A stretch of DNA of 64,000 nucleotides from Methanobacteriota archaeon. GTDB taxonomy: Archaea > Thermoplasmatota > Poseidoniia > Poseidoniales > Thalassarchaeaceae. Shown here piece by piece: positions 1 to 9,931 of this stretch. Location: contig JAAZXW010000021.1 of assembly GCA_014239955.1 (NCBI GenBank), positions 33,160 through 97,159 of the forward strand, read 5' to 3'. Within the stretch, counting starts at the first letter, position 1. Each line of letters starts with the position of its first letter. The notes beneath the pieces were generated by a model. The model saw nothing but the letters and a program-made list of their open reading frames with translations. It was not told the origin of the DNA and did not search any database. A program made the position numbers and the translations under genes.

Positions 1-41
1 CCGCGTTTCGGTTTCTTCTCGGTTTCCTCGTGATTTTTTTC

Positions 42-986
42 CTAGTCATTTTTAGAATCTAGTGAAGATAATTTCGATCTGACCCTATTGATTGTGGTCT
101 CCGAGTCTTCCACTAGTGGGTTAGATCCATCACCCGATACCAGTGCTGCTCCCTTGACCTCAGCAATGTTAGTCGCTACCATGATTACTCTGTGTCTGAT
201 GAATTGTTCATTGATAGGCCACCCTCTCCTATCTGCCAAGCGCAGAAGAAGGTCCTTCTCCGACTCACCCCAAGATCCCCCATGGCCTCGAAGAATGGTA
301 CCCACCATTCTCTCCAAGTCACCCACCCTTGCATGGATGGTCAGGAGGTCCCCCTGCACTTGGCTAGGTTGGTTGTCCAATCCGATCAATAACGAGTCGC
401 TGGCATCCTCAAGCAAGGCTTCCGCCGGAGCTGCATGGAAAAGCTCACTCACTCTCTCGGGAATTGTTGCCTCGACCACCTTGACTTCTGATTCGAGACT
501 CTGGGGCAACGGAGATTGGAGGCCGTTCCTCCTCAGACTACGCTTGATTCTCCCCCAGCCATTCATCTGACTTGTCAGCACTCCAGCCACCCTCCCCATC
601 AGTACGGTTCTATTGCCAGTCAGATCCAACTCTAGTTTCTTGGACATCTCATGTAAGTCATCCCTGTTCATCTCGGCCAGATTCTCGATGGTCATCCTCC
701 TTGAGTCGTAATTCAAATGCAACCATAGTCGTTGCCTCCTCTCCTTGTGAGAGCCCGAGGACTTGATTCCGAAAATCTTCAGGACGTCCCCCATCTCCTT
801 GTGAGACATCGCTTGGATTCCTTCCCATGACAGATCCAAATCAGAGAGGACCTGGCTGCTGATCAAACGTGCTCGGAGAACCTCTACTGAGCCGGACTTG
901 GAAATTCCTGAACTCTCCGCCCTCTGCCTCAGATTCTGAAGACGCTCGGTGAATAACGAGTTCAGCAAATTCGAGTCAACCCTCAT
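42..986 (-). CDS. SAP-domain-like protein (two SAP-like helical repeats)
   Basis: ORF 42..1139; internal Met at 986 preferred because it avoids overlap with the upstream gene. NLRQRAESSGISKSGSVEVLRARL and DVLKIFGIKSSGSHKERRQRLWLHL resemble SAP motifs. Confidence 0.6.
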   Translation of the reverse strand: MRVDSNLLNSLFTERLQNLRQRAESSGISKSGSVEVLRARLISSQVLSDLDLSWEGIQAMSHKEMGDVLKIFGIKSSGSHKERRQRLWLHLNYDSRRMTIENLAEMNRDDLHEMSKKLELDLTGNRTVLMGRVAGVLTSQMNGWGRIKRSLRRNGLQSPLPQSLESEVKVVEATIPERVSELFHAAPAEALLEDASDSLLIGLDNQPSQVQGDLLTIHARVGDLERMVGTILRGHGGSWGESEKDLLLRLADRRGWPINEQFIRHRVIMVATNIAEVKGAALVSGDGSNPLVEDSETTINRVRSKLSSLDSKND

Positions 987-1083
987 GATTACAATCACCC
1001 CTCGTGAGGGTTCCTTAGTTATCGATTGCCCTGAACTAGACATGAAAATGCGGGTTTGAGTTGTGCTCGATAGTGGCGACTGA

Positions 1084-2148
1084 CTACTCGGGAATGAAAG
1101 GGGGTGCTTCATCGTCAGTGGGATGATCCCGGGGGACATCTCGAGTGGATTCGGTGACCAAGACCCTCCAGTCCATCAGAAGCGCGATTACGGCCCTCTG
1201 GTACTCGCTCATGGCTACCAGCCTCTCTAATGATAGCGTTCTCCTCCCATCTTGAGAAATGGTTTCGATTCGTATCTCGACCCTGACTTCGTCATGGTAT
1301 ATTTCTCCGTCTGGATCATGGCAGGATTGCTCCAAGACCAAATCGCGATTCGCCTCTGCCTGCCTGAGGATCGCCCCTACCTGCCTATGTCTCACTTCCA
1401 GGCCTACGAAATCGTGAATTGAGGGGTCAAAGTCTCCCATTATCCTGCTCTGTACCCATAGTACGGTATTGCCTTCTGATTCAGTGAGAATTGCAGCTAG
1501 GCGATTCGGGAACCCCACTCGAGAAACTACGGCGATTAGGTCGGAATATGGACTGGGTAAGAAGTGAGGTGCGCCTCTCTCCTTCGGTTGGGGCATTAGC
1601 GTGTGCCTCCTCTCGGTCTGCCCTGACCCATCGTATTCGGATCTGGAAATCACGAAGCCGTCGATTTCTCCTCCCTCCAGTAGTTCGGCCAACTTTCTTG
1701 GGAGGTCTCTGGGATCGGCAGGGAGTTTGAATCCATGGACAATGCCTCCCAATTTTTCAGAGGAGACTGCCTGCAAGTCTGGACGGGCTCTGAGCAGCTG
1801 TCTACGGACCAATCCCGAATCGGAGACGATTATTGCGGACTTTGGCTGGTACATCAGACGATCTGGAGAAACTAGAACCAGACTTGGCCTCCTAGGGGTC
1901 CTGGCTCCGATAACCTGGCACCCCTTAGCTGAAATCTCCCCCTCCCTTCCGAAGATTTCAGTCGCTGGGATTGCAAAGAGATCGAGGTTGCCCTCGGAAA
2001 GAGACTCAATACCTGACTCGAAATCCTGAACTGAAGTAACAGAGTGCTCGAGCCCTTCAACCTCCATAGTTTCGAAGTGAGCGGAGACCTGCGATGATAC
2101 TTGGCAAGAAGGCGAATTCAGAGTTCCCACAACTATCCTGTTTTCCAT
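1084..2148 (-). CDS. Hydroxymethylbilane synthase (porphobilinogen deaminase)-like protein, probably non-catalytic
   Basis: RIVVGTLNSPSCQVSSQV, IIVSDSGLVRRQLLRARPDLQ and the EGGEIDGFVISRSEYDGSG segment align by eye with HemC ([52 protein letters not shown]). Start set at MENRIVVG (2148), clear of the divergent prenyl synthase. Confidence 0.6.
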   Translation of the reverse strand: MENRIVVGTLNSPSCQVSSQVSAHFETMEVEGLEHSVTSVQDFESGIESLSEGNLDLFAIPATEIFGREGEISAKGCQVIGARTPRRPSLVLVSPDRLMYQPKSAIIVSDSGLVRRQLLRARPDLQAVSSEKLGGIVHGFKLPADPRDLPRKLAELLEGGEIDGFVISRSEYDGSGQTERRHTLMPQPKERGAPHFLPSPYSDLIAVVSRVGFPNRLAAILTESEGNTVLWVQSRIMGDFDPSIHDFVGLEVRHRQVGAILRQAEANRDLVLEQSCHDPDGEIYHDEVRVEIRIETISQDGRRTLSLERLVAMSEYQRAVIALLMDWRVLVTESTRDVPRDHPTDDEAPPFIPE

Positions 2149-2239
2149 CGCATCCACCTCAAGGGAGGGGGCACGCCTCGTACCCATTCTGAGCGGCGTG
2201 CGCACCCGTTGATATATGCGACCCATAGGCTGAGACAAC

Positions 2240-3223
2240 ATGGAAGCGGAGAATATCGAGTCAATGACGCTAGATTCGGTCAAGAACTTCGTCGAGGAGG
2301 CCATCGAAGATTTAGTTCTCGAGAAAATTAGCTCCCCTCTCGATCGTCCGGTGATGTCAATTGCTAGGGACGTCCTCCTCGGGGGTGGAAAGAGATACCG
2401 CCCCATACTAGCTATCCTGGCTTACAAAGCTGCAGGGGGAAAGGATCACAGAGAGGTACTAGATCTCGCTTTGTCTTCAGAGTTAATACACACAGCAACC
2501 CTGGTTCACGACGACGTATACGACCAGTCAAAAATGAGGCGGGGTAAACCGACTATCCACACCACTCACGGAATCTCGCATGCAATTATCTCGGGAGACT
2601 ACCTATTCGCACTGGGTTTCGAATTCGGGGCCAAATACGACGAAAGAGTGACTGGCAAGGTAAGGGACAAATGCGCAGGGATAGCATCTGGAGAGATTCG
2701 ACAGTTCGAGCACATCCATGACCTCAATACCAGTCCAGAAGACTACTACGAGATTATCGATGGGAAGACAGCGGGGCCCTTCGCCTATGGGTGTTCGTCC
2801 GCTGCAATGATTGCAGGATCAAATGAGGAAATATTCAATGCATTGGAGAGTTACGGTATGGAACTGGGCAGGGCCTTCCAACTTGTGGATGACATTCTTG
2901 ACTTGATCGGGGATGACCTCATCGGCAAACCTCGGGGAACGGATGTCCACGAAGGGAAGATGACGCTGCCGATCATCTACGCACTCACAATGCTGCATGG
3001 AACCGATAGAGAACACCTCAAGGATGTCCTAACCAACTTCGGGGATGATCGGCTGCATGAGTTGGTCGAACTCCTTGAACGGGCGGGTTCATTCGAATAT
3101 GGGAAATTACTGGTTTCCAACCATGTCGAAAGAGCACTGGCCCATATCGAAACACTACCCGCGTCAGATGAGAAGGACTTACTGAGGGAGATCGCAATGA
3201 TCTCGGAGTCCAGAACAAACTAA
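2240..3223 (+). CDS. Polyprenyl (geranylgeranyl/farnesyl) diphosphate synthase
   Basis: GGGKRYRP, LIHTATLVHDDVYDQSKMRRGKPT (DDxxD), LVDDILDLIGD (second Asp-rich motif). Confidence 0.93.
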   Translation: MEAENIESMTLDSVKNFVEEAIEDLVLEKISSPLDRPVMSIARDVLLGGGKRYRPILAILAYKAAGGKDHREVLDLALSSELIHTATLVHDDVYDQSKMRRGKPTIHTTHGISHAIISGDYLFALGFEFGAKYDERVTGKVRDKCAGIASGEIRQFEHIHDLNTSPEDYYEIIDGKTAGPFAYGCSSAAMIAGSNEEIFNALESYGMELGRAFQLVDDILDLIGDDLIGKPRGTDVHEGKMTLPIIYALTMLHGTDREHLKDVLTNFGDDRLHELVELLERAGSFEYGKLLVSNHVERALAHIETLPASDEKDLLREIAMISESRTN

Positions 3224-3237
3224 CGGAGGAACTTCCC

Positions 3238-4338
3238 TTGGCCGAGGAGGAGTACTGGGATGCGATAATCATCGGAGGGGGCCCTGCAGGCAGTACTGTT
3301 GCAAGATATGCTGCAGAAGGGGGGTTGAGTGTCTTAGTTATTGATGCGAGAGATCCCATCGGTTCGCCACTACAATGCGGAGAATTGGTGCCAACTAACG
3401 AGGAGATGAAGAGACTGTGTCCGAATGTTCCAGAAATGGACGATTTGTTCAGAACTCCCGAGAATGCAATCTCTAACACCTCCAAGAAGATGAGGGTCGT
3501 CAAGCCAAATGGAATGGGGATGGAATTCGATTTTGAGGGGTTGGTTCTAGACAGAGTCGCGCATGATGAGGCTTTGGTCAAGCTTGCTGCCTCAAAGGGT
3601 GCAGAGTATCTCCTAGGAAACCGCGTCAAGCGTGTCGAGGAAGATTCAGTTTTACTATCCAATGGTGTGAAATTGAGAGGTAGGGTGATAGTTGGGGCTG
3701 GTGGGCACAATGACCCAATAAGAAAGCGATACTGGAGTGAGAAGTCTCTGAATATCCCGGTCAAATTCGCCCTAAAGGATGGAAATCATTCCGATGCTCT
3801 GGAGTTGCACTTCGGCTCTGTGGCACCGGGCGGATATGCCTGGATCTTCCCCAAAGAATCAGGCTCTAATATTGGCTTGGGGATACAGAGGGGGGCGTCC
3901 AAGGGAAAGAGTCTGGAGGTTTACGCAAACCATTTCATTGACCGCTTCGAAGGAGCGGAGACATTCAGAGGAGCCGGATATCTGCCGATGTCAGGCACTA
4001 TCCGTTCATTTGTCAAAGGAAAATACATGCTAGTCGGAGACTCTGCAGGGATGGTCCTGCCATCAAACGGAGCAGGCATCACTATCGCCATGATAGGGGG
4101 CAGAATTGCAGGAGAAGTGATTTCTGAGCACATCAATGACGGCTTGGATCTGAAGGAATATGAGAAGAGATGGAAAATCCAGATGGGGAGTGTGATGCGG
4201 AACTCAAAGAGAGCTTTTCGCATTGGGAACCTGATGTTCAGATTTCCCGATTGGGTTCTGAATATTGCATTAAATCGCCTGACAAAGGGGATGATTTGGA
4301 GGGCCGTGACCTGTCGAAGAGTCTTCTGGCTATTCTAA
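3238..4338 (+). CDS. Geranylgeranyl reductase family FAD-dependent oxidoreductase
   Basis: N-terminal AIIIGGGPAGSTVARYAAEGG Rossmann motif; QCGELVP; LVGDSAGMVLPSNGAGITIAMIGGRIAGE; TTG start. Confidence 0.88.
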   Translation: MAEEEYWDAIIIGGGPAGSTVARYAAEGGLSVLVIDARDPIGSPLQCGELVPTNEEMKRLCPNVPEMDDLFRTPENAISNTSKKMRVVKPNGMGMEFDFEGLVLDRVAHDEALVKLAASKGAEYLLGNRVKRVEEDSVLLSNGVKLRGRVIVGAGGHNDPIRKRYWSEKSLNIPVKFALKDGNHSDALELHFGSVAPGGYAWIFPKESGSNIGLGIQRGASKGKSLEVYANHFIDRFEGAETFRGAGYLPMSGTIRSFVKGKYMLVGDSAGMVLPSNGAGITIAMIGGRIAGEVISEHINDGLDLKEYEKRWKIQMGSVMRNSKRAFRIGNLMFRFPDWVLNIALNRLTKGMIWRAVTCRRVFWLF

Positions 4339-5042
4339 GGCGCGCGAGCGGACCATATTGTTGCCATTCCTGGGAAAATCACTCTGGCTCTGACATCGAC
4401 GAACCCGACCTCCTTCAACATCGAGACATAATCCCTAGTTGTTCCGAATTCAGAGTAAGTCTTGGTGAGCCACTTCCATGGGTGGTCTCTCTGGCCGCAT
4501 ACAACCCTGGCGTATGCACCCACCCAGACCCTCATCCACAGAATCCCTAGGAAACCGTGGACTCGGTTAATCTTCGCTGGGTCTACAATGATGATTTTGG
4601 AACCGGGCCGGAGGACCCTCAGAGACTCAGAGAGTCCGGTTTTCTTGTCATACCAGTCCCTGAATGAGAACAATGAGCACAGTGCATCGAAGGAATCGTC
4701 CTCGAAGGGGAGTTCTTCGGCGGTGCCCTCGACGAAAATTGCCGGATCATCCCCTCTTTCCTTTCGTGACGTGTTTACTCTTTCCTCTGCTGCAGCTAGC
4801 ATCTCTGGGATTGGATCGAGGCAAACTAGTTCTCTGCCAACGACGTCCTCGGCGAAGCTTCCGGGCCCGCATCCCACTTCCAAGACCTTGCCGTCGGGCA
4901 GCATTTCCCTCACCATTCGACGCCATCTAGAGACCTGGCCCAGAGTAGCGAAGCGATTGATTCGGTCATAGACGGGAATGGTGGCTAATAGATTTCTCTG
5001 GAGTTCCCCCCAATCCTCGGCACCCATTCCATGTGCGTCCAT
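4335..5042 (-). CDS. Class I SAM-dependent methyltransferase (UbiE/MenG-like)
   Basis: VLEVGCGPGSFAEDVVGRELVCLDPIPEML motif I; SLRVLRPGSKIIIVDPAK. Confidence 0.8.
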   Translation of the reverse strand: MDAHGMGAEDWGELQRNLLATIPVYDRINRFATLGQVSRWRRMVREMLPDGKVLEVGCGPGSFAEDVVGRELVCLDPIPEMLAAAEERVNTSRKERGDDPAIFVEGTAEELPFEDDSFDALCSLFSFRDWYDKKTGLSESLRVLRPGSKIIIVDPAKINRVHGFLGILWMRVWVGAYARVVCGQRDHPWKWLTKTYSEFGTTRDYVSMLKEVGFVDVRARVIFPGMATIWSARAP

Positions 5043-5153
5043 GGCCCCACCTCAGAGATGGCCATATTTGGAAGGTTCCCGAGAGGGTGCGTGAGCGGAG
5101 TCAAACTAGTGTAATGCGCGAGGTTATCATCATAAACTCCTCAACTGTCGCCA

Positions 5154-5489
5154 ATGCACCGTAGGTGTATGGAAATGGGACGAGAAGAGGTTCTACGAGC
5201 AATAAGACAAGCCGAGAGTGAGGCAAAGGAAACAATAGCCAATGCAGAGTCAAAGGCCTCAGAGATTGTTGCCAAGGCAAGACTGGCAGCCACGGAGATT
5301 ATGCAAGCCGGAAGAACAGACTCGGAAACCAATACTCAAACTATGATTTCGGAAGCGAGGAGTGCGGCCGAGAGCGAGGCGCAGGAAGTCTCCAAAGAAG
5401 GAGACTCGACAATCGGTTCGATTCATGATGGCGGAGAGGGAAGTAGAGAAGTAGCAGTGAACGTGGTTCTTGATGCCTTCAAGTCCTGA
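5154..5489 (+). CDS. atpH: A-type ATP synthase subunit H
   Basis: Ala/Glu-rich coiled coil REEVLRAIRQAESEAKETIANAESKA, first gene of the A-ATPase operon; true start may be 5169 or 5175. Confidence 0.75.
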   Translation: MHRRCMEMGREEVLRAIRQAESEAKETIANAESKASEIVAKARLAATEIMQAGRTDSETNTQTMISEARSAAESEAQEVSKEGDSTIGSIHDGGEGSREVAVNVVLDAFKS

Positions 5490-5506
5490 AATTCTAGAGG
5501 AATTAG

Positions 5507-7570
5507 ATGTCACAAGTAAATACCCAGCAGATGGGCCGAATGGTTGCTGCTGGGAACAAAGAGAAATTAGGAAAGGTAGTGGAGATTCTAGCTCGTCTTG
5601 AGGCTATGCACATCATCGATTACGATGGTAGCGAAGATGGATTCTCATTAGGGTCACCAGAAAAAGGATCGGAGGAGGTGGGACGAGGCCTAGTCAAGGC
5701 AAGAGCTGCTGCCTCGGTAGTGGAGACATCGGGGCCGGCAAGTCCAGTTCCAGAGGGCCCGGTCAGGGATTCGCTGGGGAGTGATCTTCCCGCCAAGATA
5801 GATGAGGTGCTTTCAGATAGCTCAAGAATTGATGACTTGGATAATGAAATCTCCTCCCTCCTAGAAGAGGAGACCGGCCTCTCACAAATAGCCCCCCTGG
5901 GTATAGACCTCGAACTACTCGGTGGATACGAGTCGATTACTTCCTTCGTGGGTACGGTGGAGAACATGCTTGAAGCCAGAGAGGCAGTTGGTTCCGGACT
6001 AATCATCGAAGGGAAAGCAGGCAAGTCTGGATTAGTGGCGGCCTTCGTGAGGAATGAGGATTCTGGGCAAGCTTCGATGAAACTAGAACAAGCTGGCTTC
6101 GAATCAATTCAGATTCCCGAGGGAGAAGGGCCCGCCTCTGCTCGCCTATCAGAAGTCAGGAAGGCCAAGGGCACTCTAGAAGGGGAGAAGTACGATTTGG
6201 AAAAGAGGATAGCCCAATGGAGCAAATCGAATGGAGAGATGCTACTGTGCGGATTGGAGGTCCTGGAAAGGGATCACGATGTATTGACAGCCCCAGTTAG
6301 AATCGCAGTTTCTGAACATGCATTCGTCATCGATGGTTGGGTAGCAATGGGAAGGTCGGAAGAAGTGCAAAGTTCCCTAAAGGAGGTTTGTCTATTCACC
6401 GAGGTCACCCCGTTCGAAATGGAAGCAGGTGGGGGCGGTCATGGCCATTCTGACCACCATCACAGTCAGAAGATGCCCCCGATAGCATTCCAGGAGAGAA
6501 GTTCCAGCAGACCAATGGAGCTTCTCACCGATGCAGTGGGCAGACCTGCCTACGGAAGAATTGATCCAACCATCTTCATGTTCATCACATATCCGATATT
6601 CTTCGGAATCATGCTAGGGGATATGGCATATGGCCTCGTCACCATGGGATTGGGTGCATTTCTAGTAGGGAGGTCTGGCACTAACGAGATGCTCAAGTTG
6701 GGCGGAAAATTCCTGATGTACATTGGATTCGGAACCATTGTCTTCGGATACTTGTACGCAGAGTTTGCTGGATGGGAAATTTTCCCACATCACGGTTCCA
6801 ACCCGGCCGAAGTGCTCCAAATTCTCTATCCAAGTATTCCGGAGGGGATGTACCACGCATGGGATGCTTCCCTCCCACTTGGGATAGAGTTGGCTTTCCC
6901 GTTCCACAGAGTGGTAATGGTCGATGATCATGGAAATCTAGAGCATCTGATCCTACTAACCATCTACTTGGGTGTAATTCACGTATTCCTAGGACTAGTG
7001 ATCGGATTCAGGGACATAATGCTGTTCGGAAACGGTCATGGCGGTTTCGGATTAGTCTGTGCCTTCTTTGAGAAGGGGACCTGGATGATTCTGCTCGTTG
7101 GTGGCTTCATGTTTGCATATGGCTTCATCGGGCCGGCCGAGTGGATGATGCAACCGGGAGCAGCAATTGCGATTTTGGCCACCATAATGCTAATGTGGAC
7201 CCTGTACAAGTATCACGGAGTACCGTTCCCGATCAACATTGGTCTCGCTCCCATAGAAGCTGTTGGAATGATGCCCACGGTGATATCTTATGTCAGATTG
7301 TTTGCGGTCGGAGTTGTGGGAGTCAAGATTGCGGAGACGGGCAATAACATGCTATTCGACAAGATCAGCTTTGACGAACCGTTGATGGCCATTGGCCTCT
7401 TAATAGGCTGGATGGCGGTACAGTTCTTCGCTTGGGGACTGGGGGTCTTCAGTCCAAACATTCACGCTGCAAGACTGCACTTTGTAGAGTGGATGAGACA
7501 GTACTACGACTCAAGCGGGGAGGCTTTCAACCCATTCGGCCTCAGAACACAATATGTGGAGGTTGACTAG
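5507..7570 (+). CDS. atpI: A-type ATP synthase subunit I
   Basis: 687 aa, C-terminal multi-TM region with FFGIMLGDMAYGLV, SYVRLFAVGVVG, GLGVFSPNIHAARLHFVEWM typical of V/A-ATPase a/I subunits. Confidence 0.95.
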   Translation: MSQVNTQQMGRMVAAGNKEKLGKVVEILARLEAMHIIDYDGSEDGFSLGSPEKGSEEVGRGLVKARAAASVVETSGPASPVPEGPVRDSLGSDLPAKIDEVLSDSSRIDDLDNEISSLLEEETGLSQIAPLGIDLELLGGYESITSFVGTVENMLEAREAVGSGLIIEGKAGKSGLVAAFVRNEDSGQASMKLEQAGFESIQIPEGEGPASARLSEVRKAKGTLEGEKYDLEKRIAQWSKSNGEMLLCGLEVLERDHDVLTAPVRIAVSEHAFVIDGWVAMGRSEEVQSSLKEVCLFTEVTPFEMEAGGGGHGHSDHHHSQKMPPIAFQERSSSRPMELLTDAVGRPAYGRIDPTIFMFITYPIFFGIMLGDMAYGLVTMGLGAFLVGRSGTNEMLKLGGKFLMYIGFGTIVFGYLYAEFAGWEIFPHHGSNPAEVLQILYPSIPEGMYHAWDASLPLGIELAFPFHRVVMVDDHGNLEHLILLTIYLGVIHVFLGLVIGFRDIMLFGNGHGGFGLVCAFFEKGTWMILLVGGFMFAYGFIGPAEWMMQPGAAIAILATIMLMWTLYKYHGVPFPINIGLAPIEAVGMMPTVISYVRLFAVGVVGVKIAETGNNMLFDKISFDEPLMAIGLLIGWMAVQFFAWGLGVFSPNIHAARLHFVEWMRQYYDSSGEAFNPFGLRTQYVEVD

Positions 7571-7615
7571 ATCAGATTCCAAGCCTAGGCTTGACAAAAT
7601 AAGGAGGAAAAAAGA

Positions 7616-7930
7616 ATGAACAACAGAAAAACAATGACTGGAAGGAGTACCCTGATTGCCCTATTCTCGTTTGCAATGTTTGCATCCGTGGTTTCGGCAG
7701 CAGAGGGAGATGTAGATACGACGTCGTATCACTGGGATGCAGCAAAGCTTGGCGCTGGAATAGCACTAGGACTAGCAGGAGTCGGTACCGGGCTAAGCCA
7801 AGGGCCGATTGGAGCAGCAGCAGTAGGAATGATTGCCGAGGATTCGAGCAAGTTCGTTACTGGGCTGATCTTCACCGCCCTACCAGAGACCATCGTACTG
7901 TTTGGATTCCTTGCACTATTCCTGCTCTGA
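7616..7930 (+). CDS. atpK: A-type ATP synthase subunit K (proteolipid)
   Basis: GIALGLAGVGTGLSQGPIGAAAVG and TALPETIVLFGFLALFLL rotor-ring hairpin; strong SD (aaggaggaaa) upstream. Confidence 0.94.
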   Translation: MNNRKTMTGRSTLIALFSFAMFASVVSAAEGDVDTTSYHWDAAKLGAGIALGLAGVGTGLSQGPIGAAAVGMIAEDSSKFVTGLIFTALPETIVLFGFLALFLL

Positions 7931-7971
7931 GCAGTGTGTGCAGTATCCAATACGGATTAGGAGGTTAGAAT

Positions 7972-8532
7972 ATGACACTTGATGAATTAGCGACCGAGAT
8001 TTCCAACCAGGCAGAAGGGGAGGCTAAAGCCATTGTAGAGGTGGCTCAAGCGGAGGCGAAAAGAATCGAGGATAATGCCCGGAGTGAGGTCTCTGAGGCA
8101 TCCTCTATTTCTTCGGACAAGGCGGAAAGAGAGAGCGCGCAGTTGTCTGTCGAGGTAGTTGCCTCTGCTAGACAAGCGAATCAGAAGAGGGCGCTAATCG
8201 CTCAGAGAGAGGAATTGGATGCCACATGGGAGACTGTGAAAGAAGAGGTTGGCTCGCCTAAAATGAAGGGGAGGAAGCAGATTCTAGACTCTTTGGTCAA
8301 AGAGGCTAGCAAATCGAAGTCTGGAATGGTTATGAGGCCTGTTTCTTCGGACAGAGCGACTCTGTCCAAGAGTGGTTTCACCATGGGTGACGACATCGAT
8401 GGCCTAGGTGGTTTCGTCCTAGAATCAAAAGACGGTTCTACAGTGTTGGATTTCAGGTTCGACTTCCGATTGGAAGCAGCATGGAAATCTAGCCTTGGGG
8501 AAGTATACAGGATCCTATTCGGAGAACAGTGA
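7972..8532 (+). CDS. atpE: A-type ATP synthase subunit E
   Basis: Helical N-terminus (EAKAIVEVAQAEAKRIEDNA), GGFVLESKDGSTVLDFRFDFRLEA; operon position. Confidence 0.88.
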   Translation: MTLDELATEISNQAEGEAKAIVEVAQAEAKRIEDNARSEVSEASSISSDKAERESAQLSVEVVASARQANQKRALIAQREELDATWETVKEEVGSPKMKGRKQILDSLVKEASKSKSGMVMRPVSSDRATLSKSGFTMGDDIDGLGGFVLESKDGSTVLDFRFDFRLEAAWKSSLGEVYRILFGEQ

Positions 8533-8541
8533 GGGAGAGGG

Positions 8542-9594
8542 ATGTCAAGGGCACTGAACGGTCGTTCAAATCTATACAACGCTTCTGCGCGGGCTAAGGC
8601 ACGCAAGGCTTCGCTGATTGATACGACAAGGATGCGTCAACTTGTACAACAAGGTCCAGACTCCATTGGAGCCAGCATTGGTGAGATGGGTTACAGGGCG
8701 GAGATGGACATCTACGGTTCAAGGATGAGTGGGGCGGATGCGATAGAAGCAGCGCTCTTCCACAATCTTGACAACGATCTGGCAGGAGTCTTGAAATTCT
8801 GCCAGGGGCACCTGAAATCCCTAGTTGCGATTTACGTAGAGAGGTTTGACTACGAGAAGGCTAAGACAGTTCTCAGAGCGATAAATGGTGGAGCATCGGA
8901 TGAAATTATTGAGGCCCAGATACTCCCTTCTGAGAATCCAAGGAACACCCCCTGGTTGAATATTGTTAGAAATACCGAAGGGCTTCAGGAGGCGGTCGAG
9001 GCGATGTCAGGAACACCATGGGGGAGGACGTTGTCCAAACTCGATGCTGATTCTACTCTAGAGGATATGGAAAATGCATTGGACTTGCAATATTTTTCCG
9101 ATGCTCTGAAGTCTGTGAAAGGAAGAGATGGTGGACCTAGACTCAGGAAATATCTCAGAATGGAGATAGACCACAGGAATGTAATAAACGAATTCCGAGC
9201 CATTAGGATGGGGATGACGATCGAAAAGCGTCAATCTATGGTTATCCCCGGAGGGAAGATTGATCCCGGGACAATGAGACAGGCCTGTCAGGCAGAGAGC
9301 GACGAAGAACTAATCGAGACACTTCGAAGAAGTAGCTCGTTCGATGACTCTGGATTTGATGAGGCAATGGCAGAATCGGAAAGAATGGGTAGTTTAGACC
9401 CGTATGCAGAACTTCTCTCCCATCAGAAGCACAGGATTCTGAAGAGGTTCGCCCACCTTAGTCCGATCTCCCCTTTCCCGATTATACACTATATTGAGAG
9501 GAAGACTCTGGAAGTAAGGAATCTGCGTTTGCTTGTGCGTGGCAAAGCAGTTGGCCTATCGAACGAAGTACTGGAAGCGCATATGGACTACTGA
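8542..9594 (+). CDS. atpC: A-type ATP synthase subunit C
   Basis: 350 aa V-ATPase d/C-like (NVINEFRAIRMGM, PFPIIHYIERKTLEVRNLRLLVRGKAVGLS); operon position. Confidence 0.92.
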   Translation: MSRALNGRSNLYNASARAKARKASLIDTTRMRQLVQQGPDSIGASIGEMGYRAEMDIYGSRMSGADAIEAALFHNLDNDLAGVLKFCQGHLKSLVAIYVERFDYEKAKTVLRAINGGASDEIIEAQILPSENPRNTPWLNIVRNTEGLQEAVEAMSGTPWGRTLSKLDADSTLEDMENALDLQYFSDALKSVKGRDGGPRLRKYLRMEIDHRNVINEFRAIRMGMTIEKRQSMVIPGGKIDPGTMRQACQAESDEELIETLRRSSSFDDSGFDEAMAESERMGSLDPYAELLSHQKHRILKRFAHLSPISPFPIIHYIERKTLEVRNLRLLVRGKAVGLSNEVLEAHMDY

Positions 9595-9603
9595 GGTGAT
9601 GAG

Positions 9604-9903
9604 ATGGAAATTGCAGTAGTAGGCCCTTTGGAATTCACACTAGGATTCCAACTCGCAGGCGTAGAAAACCTGTACAACCCGTCTGATGACGAAGAGATGG
9701 CGGAGATTCTCCGGAATCTCCTCAATCAGGCAGAAGTAGGAGTTGTTGTAGTGGACAACTTCGATTTAATGAGACTCCCGGAGAGGTTGCGTTTGCAACT
9801 CTCTGAGAGCATTACGCCCACTGTATTGGGCATAGGGACCGAGGAGGACAATACCCTCCGAGAGTCAATCAAGTCGGCACTTGGTGTCGACCTTTGGAAA
9901 TAA
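9604..9903 (+). CDS. atpF: A-type ATP synthase subunit F
   Basis: 99 aa ([23 protein letters not shown]...); operon position. Confidence 0.9.
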   Translation: MEIAVVGPLEFTLGFQLAGVENLYNPSDDEEMAEILRNLLNQAEVGVVVVDNFDLMRLPERLRLQLSESITPTVLGIGTEEDNTLRESIKSALGVDLWK

Positions 9904-9931
9904 GATTCGAACAAAAAAGGAAGTGAAAAAA

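Noticed and set aside
3018-3764. 248-aa minus-strand ORF across prenyl synthase and geranylgeranyl reductase
   Set aside because: Antisense to two confidently assigned genes; no recognisable domain.
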